Positions 6,076 to 10,417 of a stretch of 10,417 nt of DNA are shown here, piece by piece. The translations under genes were made by a program, and so were the position numbers. Location: contig NZ_DATGLN010000154.1 of NCBI RefSeq assembly GCF_035294165.1, positions 1 to 10,417 of the forward strand, given 5' to 3'. Under the pieces are notes generated by a model that was given only the letters and a program-made list of their open reading frames with translations, ran no database searches and had not been told where the DNA came from. Within the stretch, counting starts at the first letter, position 1. Each line of letters begins with the position of its first letter. Source of the DNA: Chthonomonas sp035294165. GTDB lineage: Bacteria > Armatimonadota > Chthonomonadetes > Chthonomonadales > Chthonomonadaceae.

Positions 6076-6619
6076 GATGGGGCAGGGGTTCCATCAGCAC
6101 AAAAACCATTTCGACGCAGTTGGGGACATGGTGCAGGGGAATAAGCTGGAGCCGCTGCGCCGTGAACTTCTCGGCCACCTTCACCGCTCCCTCGATACAG
6201 CGAGGTGCTTTCAACCGCGCCAGCACCGGCGTACCGGCCCGAAACAGTCCTTCCATCTCAAGGCGCTGCAAAACCTGTTGATGCAACACAGAGGTACAGG
6301 CGCATTCCAGCGCTTGTTGCGGGGTCAGGCCGGTTATCGCGGCCAAGGAACGGTTCCAGCACACGATCTTTCCCGACCTATCGAAGGCAAAGCAGGGCTG
6401 CGAGAGATGTTCCACCAGTTGATCGAGCGTTTCGCGGGCGCTTCCGGCCATACGTCGTGCATGTTCCGCATCGGCCCGCAGCACGGCCTCCAAAGCTTCC
6501 TTTTTGGATGCACGTTTGGGCAGGCGCTCGTTGTCGGCAACCACCACGGCCACAGGGGCAACGTCGCCGGTTGTTTTTTGGCTTGCGGGCGGGGTTGAGC
6601 TGTGCTCTGAGGTTTTCAA
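6059..6619 (-). CDS. PAS-domain protein, no output domain
   Basis: The protein has 186 residues. After a disordered, polar N-terminus (1-38) comes a probable helix (about 40-70, KKEALEAVLRADAEHARRMA) leading into one PAS domain (about 66-178). The PAS core is recognised from QPCFAFDRSGKIVCWNRSLA and ITGLTPQQAL. No kinase, cyclase or HTH domain follows, so it is a sensor or protein-interaction module only; the ligand is unknown. The start is a TTG at 6619, chosen because GGAG lies 9 bases upstream and no ATG is usable nearby. It lies 72 bases after the zinc-ribbon gene and overlaps comF by 17 bases, so it is probably co-transcribed with both. Confidence 0.82.
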   Translation of the reverse strand: MKTSEHSSTPPASQKTTGDVAPVAVVVADNERLPKRASKKEALEAVLRADAEHARRMAGSARETLDQLVEHLSQPCFAFDRSGKIVCWNRSLAAITGLTPQQALECACTSVLHQQVLQRLEMEGLFRAGTPVLARLKAPRCIEGAVKVAEKFTAQRLQLIPLHHVPNCVEMVFVLMEPLPHHESGR

Positions 6620-6691
6620 ACTTCGCTTCTCCGAACGGGCAAACTGGGTTTACATTGTTAGTTTTGGTAAATGCAGCTACTTTCCTCAGGC

Positions 6692-7162
6692 TTAATTCCC
6701 GCCAAGCCCCCCGCCGAGGCCCCCACCATTGGCGCCCTGCAGGCTGTGGATGAGAGAAGGCAAGCTGGAGAGCATGGAGGTAAGCGACTGAAGCCCCACA
6801 AAGAGCAGCAGGAGATGAAATATCATGGCAACACAGCTCCAGAGGACGCAGAACTTGCCGATCTGCTGGCGCTGACGGTTGTCGCTCATCATCATGAACG
6901 CCCACCCGATGGGCAACCCCACGTAGGGCAGCGTAATGGCCAGCCACAATGCCGCCCGCTTGGCCATTCCTTCATCCCCGGCCAAAGGGGTTAGAGGCAC
7001 ATAGGCGCGCCCGGCCTCTGCCGTGCCGGCACGTGGGGGCGGGTTCCCCATAGCCGGAGCGACCCCTGAAAGCGGCGATTGGCACTTCCAACAAAAGGAA
7101 GCGGTATCGAAGTTGTTAGCGCCGCAACGCGGGCACACAATACGTCCAGAGCTAGCTGCCAT
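6692..7162 (-). CDS. zinc-ribbon membrane protein of unknown function
   Basis: This 156-residue protein begins with a CxxC...CxxC zinc ribbon (C10, C13, C24, C27). A proline- and glycine-rich linker follows, then two predicted membrane helices at about 70-92 and 103-124, and a glycine-rich tail (GGGLGGGLGGN). Similar zinc-ribbon plus membrane-helix proteins are common and mostly uncharacterised; I cannot name this one. The ATG at 7162 has AAAGGA 8 bases upstream. It looks like the first gene of a zinc-ribbon/PAS/comF transcription unit. No clear promoter was found upstream. Confidence 0.82.
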   Translation of the reverse strand: MAASSGRIVCPRCGANNFDTASFCWKCQSPLSGVAPAMGNPPPRAGTAEAGRAYVPLTPLAGDEGMAKRAALWLAITLPYVGLPIGWAFMMMSDNRQRQQIGKFCVLWSCVAMIFHLLLLFVGLQSLTSMLSSLPSLIHSLQGANGGGLGGGLGGN

Positions 7163-7451
7163 GATAGATTTCCTTTCGCCATTCCCTACCCGATCTCCTC
7201 CAAAAAACTATTCACCATCAACCCTGTCCACGACCCGATTGGAGAGCAGCCCTTCACGAGTTTCGGGGAGTTCAGCAAAACACCCAAACGCCCCCTTGCC
7301 TATGCCACAAACTCACGGTCATGTCACAACGATGAAGGCAAATCATCTCAGTTAGGGAGTGGTCGCCGACTCCACCCATTAGTTTTGATACGGTTTAAAG
7401 GGGGGTTCTCGGCACAGGATCAGCAGTTGTTTTTAGGCCAAAAGGCTCTTC
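7163..7451. other. intergenic region without a recognised gene
   Basis: These 289 bases separate the epimerase 3' end from the zinc-ribbon gene start. The only structures I see are a GGAGT/ACTCC inverted repeat near 7354-7371 and a weak AGCC-TTTT-GGCC element just after the epimerase stop, too short to call a terminator. None of the repeat modules found elsewhere in the window is present. Confidence 0.55.
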
Positions 7452-8519
7452 TCAGCGGGAAGCGGAGGCCTTCAGGCGCTCCACCCACGAGGCATGAATC
7501 TCTTCAAAGATGTCGGCAAGGCTTTTAGAGATGTTCCATTCGGGATAGTGCGCTCGCATTTTGGAGAGGTTGCTGATATAGCAGATATGATCGCCCTCAC
7601 GATTTTTATCCACATACTCATACACCATCTTCTTGCCGGACACGGCCTCGGCCATCTGGAAGGCCTCAAGAATAGAGCAGCTATTCCCTCGGCCCCCACC
7701 AAGGTTATAAACCTCTCCACACCGAGGATTGCGGATAAAGGCGTGAATGAAGCGGGCCACATCGTAGGAGTGGATGTTATCGCGCACCTGTTTGCCTTTA
7801 TAGCCGTAAATGGTGTATTTGCGCCCTTCCAAATTGCATTTAATGAGATAGCTCAAAAAGCCGTGCAGCTCCACACCGGAGTGGTTTGGCCCGGTAAGGC
7901 AACCGCCGCGCAGGCAGCAGGTGCCCATGCCGAAGTAGCGGCCGTACTCCTGCACCATAATGTCGGCGGCCACTTTTGAGGCGCCGAAAAGGGAGTGCTT
8001 GCTCTGGTCAATGCGCATCTGTTCGGTAATGCCATCGTAATCTTCGGGTCGGGCGTACTCCCAACGAGTCTCCAGCTCTTTAAGGGGAAGTTCGTTGGGC
8101 GCGTCACCGTAGACCTTGTTGGTAGACATATGCACGAAGGGCGCTTCGGGGCAGAAACGGCGGGCCGCCTCTAGCAAGTTCATCGTGCCTACGGCGTTGG
8201 TATCGAAATCCTCAAAGGGCATGCGGGCTGCCAAATCGTGCGAGGGTTGGGCAGCCGTATGCACAATGGCATCCGGCCGTAAGGTCTCCATTAGCTCCAA
8301 AACCCCCTGCCTGTTACGGACGTCCAGCTCATGATGAATAAAGTTGGGCAGTTCCCTTTGCAGCCGCTGCTGGTTCCAGCGTGTATCGCCTTGGGGGCCG
8401 AAAAAAAGGGCCCGCGCATTGTTATCGGCCCCGTGCACCTCCCAGCCCTCATGGGCAAAGTAGGTGCAGACCTCCGAACCGATCAAACCAGACGAACCCG
8501 TCACCAGAATCTTTTTCAT
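7452..8519 (-). CDS. NAD-dependent sugar-nucleotide epimerase/dehydratase (extended SDR, CDP-paratose 2-epimerase-like)
   Basis: The protein has 355 residues with an N-terminal Rossmann motif TGSSGLIG (7-14). It also has HMSTNKVYGD (130-139) and a C-terminal sugar-binding region with YGYKGKQVRDNIHSYDV (238-254), which is typical of CDP-paratose/tyvelose 2-epimerases. The likely substrate is a nucleotide-linked sugar for surface polysaccharide; the exact substrate is inferred, not shown. The usual SDR catalytic YxxxK reads F178-GAS-K182, so the tyrosine is replaced by phenylalanine (codon TTC). The ATG at 8519 is chosen over the longer frame from 8573 because GAGGGA lies 8-9 bases upstream and a -10-like TATGCT sits within the extension. 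Gmd and a GT2 gene lie upstream on the same strand. Confidence 0.9.
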   Translation of the reverse strand: MKKILVTGSSGLIGSEVCTYFAHEGWEVHGADNNARALFFGPQGDTRWNQQRLQRELPNFIHHELDVRNRQGVLELMETLRPDAIVHTAAQPSHDLAARMPFEDFDTNAVGTMNLLEAARRFCPEAPFVHMSTNKVYGDAPNELPLKELETRWEYARPEDYDGITEQMRIDQSKHSLFGASKVAADIMVQEYGRYFGMGTCCLRGGCLTGPNHSGVELHGFLSYLIKCNLEGRKYTIYGYKGKQVRDNIHSYDVARFIHAFIRNPRCGEVYNLGGGRGNSCSILEAFQMAEAVSGKKMVYEYVDKNREGDHICYISNLSKMRAHYPEWNISKSLADIFEEIHASWVERLKASASR

Positions 8520-8543
8520 CCTAACTCCCTCTATTTTTAGTGT

Positions 8544-8549
8544 AGCATA
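8544..8549 (-). promoter_or_regulatory. possible -10 element of the epimerase gene
   Basis: TATGCT on the minus strand (8549-8544) would start transcription near 8537, about 18 bases before the ATG at 8519. No good -35 lies at the right distance. The gene is therefore probably transcribed separately from the GT2 gene on the far side of array C. Confidence 0.35.
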
Positions 8550-8608
8550 TCCTCCCTCCATTCCTTCCCACATACCTCTCTATCTGCAAGCCAAAAGGCG
8601 GGGAGAGA

Positions 8609-8692
8609 GGCACCTCGCGGTGAGCACCTCAGCGGCCAGCACAGTTTACGTAATCGTCTCTTTCTCTGGCCGCTGCTGCGCCGTCTGCTTCT
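8609..8692 (-). repeat. beta repeat copy 3
   Basis: Stem arms at 8630-8637 and 8668-8675 enclose a 30-nt loop. Here the pairing extends to 10 bp (CAGCGGCCAG / CTGGCCGCTG). The flank CACCTCGCGGTG (8611-8622) matches CACCTCACGGTG of copy 4, and GCGCCGTCTGC (8679-8689) matches the other flank of copy 4. Confidence 0.8.
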
Positions 8693-8742
8693 ACAGCCCC
8701 CACCCCCCGCCCCTCCCCCTGTCAGGAAGAGGGGAGACCAAT

Positions 8743-8773
8743 AAGGTTATTGGCAATCTCTTATGATAACCTT
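8743..8773. repeat. 8-bp inverted repeat at a module junction
   Basis: AAGGTTAT (8743-8750) and ATAACCTT (8766-8773) flank a 15-nt loop. A relative with less perfect arms lies at 628-650 in array A (AGGTTA...TTATGATTACCT). It joins the delta variant to the end of alpha5. Confidence 0.6.
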
Positions 8774-8779
8774 TCCTTC

Positions 8780-8897
8780 GGAAACCAACCATAACCGCCC
8801 CTTTCTCCCGAATCGGGGGAAAGGATGGGATAGGGGGCGAACAAGGCAGGCTTGCTGGACAAATTGCCTCTAGAACCATGAGACTGTCAGTCTCACC
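8780..8897 (-). repeat. alpha repeat copy 5 (long form)
   Basis: On the minus strand it begins with a near-perfect palindrome at 8895-8879 (TGAGACT-GAC-AGTCTCA). It continues with GGTTCTAGAGGCAATTTG, GCAAGCCTGCCTTGTTCGCC and GATTCGGGAGAAAGGGG to GGTTATGGTTGGTTTCC. It matches copy 4 over nearly its full length. Confidence 0.85.
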
Positions 8898-8923
8898 CCT
8901 ACAAACCCCCACCCCCCCCGCCC

Positions 8924-8985
8924 CTCAAGGCCGACACAGGGGTCCCCAGAAAATCGCAAGATTTTCTGGGGCAGGGCGTCCTCCC
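8924..8985 (+). repeat. gamma repeat copy 3
   Basis: The 28-nt palindrome at 8944-8971 (12-bp arms, GCAA loop) is identical to that at 3391-3418 read on the minus strand. The upstream flank CTCAAGGCCGACACAGGGGT differs from gamma1 at only a few bases. Confidence 0.85.
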
Positions 8986-9006
8986 CCTCCCCCAATTTGG
9001 GAGAGG

Positions 9007-9088
9007 AGCACCTCACGGTGGGCAACTCAGCGGCCTGTTTCATTCCCTTAATCCTCTCTTTCTCTGGCCGCTGCTGCGCCGTCTGCAA
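9007..9088 (-). repeat. beta repeat copy 4
   Basis: Arms CAGCGGCC (9028-9035) and GGCCGCTG (9066-9073) enclose a 30-nt loop, AGAGAAAGAGAGGATTAAGG and onward on the minus strand. The flanks match copy 3. It directly follows alpha6 in the same orientation. Confidence 0.8.
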
Positions 9089-9091
9089 GAC

Positions 9092-9168
9092 GAAAGGAAG
9101 GGATAGGGGGCGAACAAGATAAGCTCACGCTGCTAACTTGCTCTAGAACCGCGAGATTGGCAGTCTCA
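9092..9168 (-). repeat. alpha repeat copy 6, overlapping the GT2 stop codon
   Basis: On the minus strand it begins TGAGACTGCCAATCTCG and continues CGGTTCTAGAGCAAGTTAG, AGCTTATCTTGTTCGCC and CTATCCCTTCCTTTC. Its first three bases are the TGA stop of the glycosyltransferase gene. Its inner part groups with alpha1. Confidence 0.82.
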
Positions 9169-10191
9169 CCAACCGAAGAGCCGAAGTGCGCGCTGCACGA
9201 GGCGAACCTTGCGATCATTTCGACGCCCTTGTGTAGCCGCCAGCCAACGGTGCACCCTCTTCTCGAAGGCGCTTCTTGGGTCGGCCAAAAGCCCGGGTGC
9301 CACCTCGCGCCCCATCGCGCGCGCCTTTTCCTCCCAATCTACGTCCCACAGGTCTATTTTGCGGAATTTGCGCGTGCCGTGCTCCAGCAACATCGTCACG
9401 ATCTCTTCATCCCACCAGTAGTAAGGTGCCTTCGATTCCTCTTGCAGCGCCTTCCAATCAATCCCTTGCCGTTCGTAGCCCTCCAGCCACTCCTTTTGTA
9501 CCGGATGCATCTCTCTGGGGTCTCTGGCATCCATATGATGGTACTGACGATAGATGGTGATCGGACGTTTTGAGGGGAAATTTAAGCGCTCCCATGCCTG
9601 ATACCACCGCTGCTTACTTTTCATCCGCTCCCAGTTGATATATTGGAAGTGGAGGAGCTTGGTCGCTTTCCATATTATTCGTTGACAACCTTGAGGCTGG
9701 GGTAATCGGGTGCTATGAATCCTCTCTCCATCATGTTCGGCTCCATCGTCCATAAAGCCATACGGAATAGGATATGGAGGAATCCAGCACTGTTCAAATC
9801 CAGGGTAGATGTTCGCCCAATCCATAAAGATCGCCGCGCCTTCCGGCGCTCCCCATGCATCTACCCATTCATCACTCTGAGGCCAATTGGCCGTCAGAGC
9901 CTCATCCGCATCAAGGGCGAAAAGTAATCGCCTGCCCGGAATTTTTCGAGCCTCGTTCAGAAGCAGACGTTGTCGCGCCCCTTCATCATACTGTGGAGAG
10001 TTGTTATCTATGAGGGTAACCTTAGGGAAGCGTAGGGCGATTTCGCGAGAGCCATCATCCGAGCACTGATCGGCAAGTACAATATGATCGGCCCACAGGC
10101 TGGCGCTTGCCAAGAACCGCTCCAGAATCCATGCCTCATTTCGCACCGGCGTGAGGCAGATGATGGTCGGCTTTTGCGAATCGGCGGTCAT
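9166..10191 (-). CDS. family 2 glycosyltransferase
   Basis: The 341-residue protein has a GT-A fold N-terminus. TPVRNEAWILERFL (14-27) is the nucleotide-binding start, DQCSDDGSREIA (41-52) corresponds to the usual DxSxDGT segment, and DAD (94-96, in FALDADEAL) is the metal-binding DxD. The C-terminal half is rich in tryptophan and charged residues and has no recognised domain. No membrane helix is seen, so it is probably cytoplasmic or loosely membrane-bound. It should transfer a sugar from a nucleotide donor in surface glycan synthesis; donor and acceptor are unknown. The ATG at 10191 has GAGGA 11 bases upstream, a rather long spacing. It follows gmd by 72 bases on the same strand and may be co-transcribed. 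Its stop codon lies in an alpha repeat. Confidence 0.9.
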   Translation of the reverse strand: MTADSQKPTIICLTPVRNEAWILERFLASASLWADHIVLADQCSDDGSREIALRFPKVTLIDNNSPQYDEGARQRLLLNEARKIPGRRLLFALDADEALTANWPQSDEWVDAWGAPEGAAIFMDWANIYPGFEQCWIPPYPIPYGFMDDGAEHDGERIHSTRLPQPQGCQRIIWKATKLLHFQYINWERMKSKQRWYQAWERLNFPSKRPITIYRQYHHMDARDPREMHPVQKEWLEGYERQGIDWKALQEESKAPYYWWDEEIVTMLLEHGTRKFRKIDLWDVDWEEKARAMGREVAPGLLADPRSAFEKRVHRWLAATQGRRNDRKVRLVQRALRLFGW

Positions 10192-10263
10192 GAGAGTGGA
10201 TGTCCTCTTTTTAGGGGGTGTTGCCTATGCTCGGATGGCTGTTCAAAAGCGCAGGTGCCGTTT

Positions 10264-10417
10264 CTACTGGGAATCGAGCACACCGCGCGCGGCACGGTCG
10301 AGGTCGGTGCGTACCATGCTCTCCACAAGCCCCTCGAAGTTCACCTCTCGATGCCAACCCAGCTGCGTCTCGGCCTTCTTTGGGCAGCCCAGCAGCATGT
10401 CAACCTCGGCAGGGCGG
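10264..10417 (-). CDS. gmd: GDP-mannose 4,6-dehydratase, C-terminal end (partial)
   Basis: The last 50 codons of a gene run in from the right edge and stop at TAG (10266-10264). The peptide RPAEVDMLLGCPKKA, followed by TQLGW, F-GLVESMV and DLD, is the conserved C-terminus of Gmd, the SDR enzyme that makes GDP-4-keto-6-deoxymannose, precursor of GDP-fucose, GDP-rhamnose and GDP-perosamine. The active site is outside the window. It heads toward the GT2 gene and, beyond array C, the epimerase, which suits a deoxysugar or surface-glycan cluster. Confidence 0.88.
   Translation of the reverse strand, partial: RPAEVDMLLGCPKKAETQLGWHREVNFEGLVESMVRTDLDRAARGVLDSQ

Larger units (their letters stand above)
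8609..9168. repeat. intergenic repeat array C
   Basis: This array fills almost the whole gap between the epimerase and GT2 genes. Read on the minus strand from 9168 down: alpha6, beta4, delta (9006-8986), inverted gamma3, alpha5, a TTATGATAACCTT inverted repeat, a delta variant (about 8735-8700) and beta3. The alpha-before-beta order and shared orientation are the same as in arrays A and B. No gene is supported; the short frames over it are repeat-derived. Confidence 0.82.

Noticed and set aside
6205..6947. Long frames at 6205-6753 (plus) and 6378-6947 (minus) overlapping the PAS and zinc-ribbon genes
   Set aside because: Their peptides are rich in Arg, Pro and Cys, as expected of wrong-frame translation. 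The zinc ribbon, membrane helices and PAS motif identify the true frames.
7163..7451. A tRNA or small RNA gene in the epimerase/zinc-ribbon gap
   Set aside because: I found no cloverleaf-like arms or T-loop motif, only short unrelated inverted repeats.
7494..7979. A 161-codon plus-strand frame opposite the epimerase
   Set aside because: It is antisense to an intact SDR protein with clear motifs; no family recognised and no ribosome site.
8520..8573. An extra 18 codons at the epimerase N-terminus (start at 8573)
   Set aside because: The extension lacks a ribosome site, contains a -10-like sequence, and would precede the standard MKKILVTGSSG start of the Rossmann fold.
571..9168. CRISPR array as an explanation for the repeated modules
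   Set aside because: Repeats differ in length and content, occur in both orientations, are not regularly spaced, and no cas gene is present.

Overview
This is a bacterial chromosomal window that runs almost entirely on the minus strand. It begins in the 5' end of a 16S rRNA gene, which fixes it as bacterial. It then carries histidine biosynthesis genes, a secreted M48 protease, a ComF-type protein and part of a nucleotide-sugar/glycosyltransferase cluster. The organism is not clear from the sequence alone. The moderately GC-rich genes, unlinked his genes and repeat-rich intergenic DNA suggest a deep-branching free-living lineage. Armatimonadota (Chthonomonas-like) is my tentative guess, not a demonstrated assignment.

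Layout by region. 1-136: 16S rRNA 5' end (minus). 137-498: rRNA leader and a strong promoter with an UP element. 499-954: repeat array A. 955-3151: hisD, hisB and a small membrane protein (minus, one operon). 3152-3992: repeat array B. 3993-5318: M48 metalloprotease, the only complete plus-strand gene; its signal-peptide region is built partly from the same repeat family. 5323-7162: zinc-ribbon membrane protein, PAS-domain protein and comF (minus, probable operon). 7452-8519: extended-SDR sugar-nucleotide epimerase (minus). 8550-9168: repeat array C. 9166-10191: family 2 glycosyltransferase (minus). 10264-10417: C-terminal end of GDP-mannose 4,6-dehydratase (minus, cut by the window edge).

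How the genes work together. HisD and HisB are two steps of histidine synthesis and are translationally coupled by an ATGA overlap. Gmd, the GT2 enzyme and the epimerase all belong to deoxysugar/cell-surface polysaccharide metabolism and lie in the same direction, although array C separates the epimerase from the other two. The zinc-ribbon, PAS and ComF genes look co-transcribed, but a shared role is not evident.

The most unusual feature is the intergenic DNA. Three arrays are mosaics of the same short modules, named here for convenience: alpha (about 65-120 bp, begins with a small hairpin, carries a TTCTAGAG core), beta (constant 8-bp stem and a 30-31-nt purine-rich loop), gamma (28-nt palindrome with a GCAA loop), delta (C-rich/G-rich inverted repeat) and a single REP-like hairpin, epsilon. 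Alpha precedes beta in the same orientation in all three arrays. A diverged gamma copy lies in frame inside the M48 coding sequence, and one alpha copy supplies the stop codon of the glycosyltransferase gene. No transposase or other mobilising gene is visible in the window.
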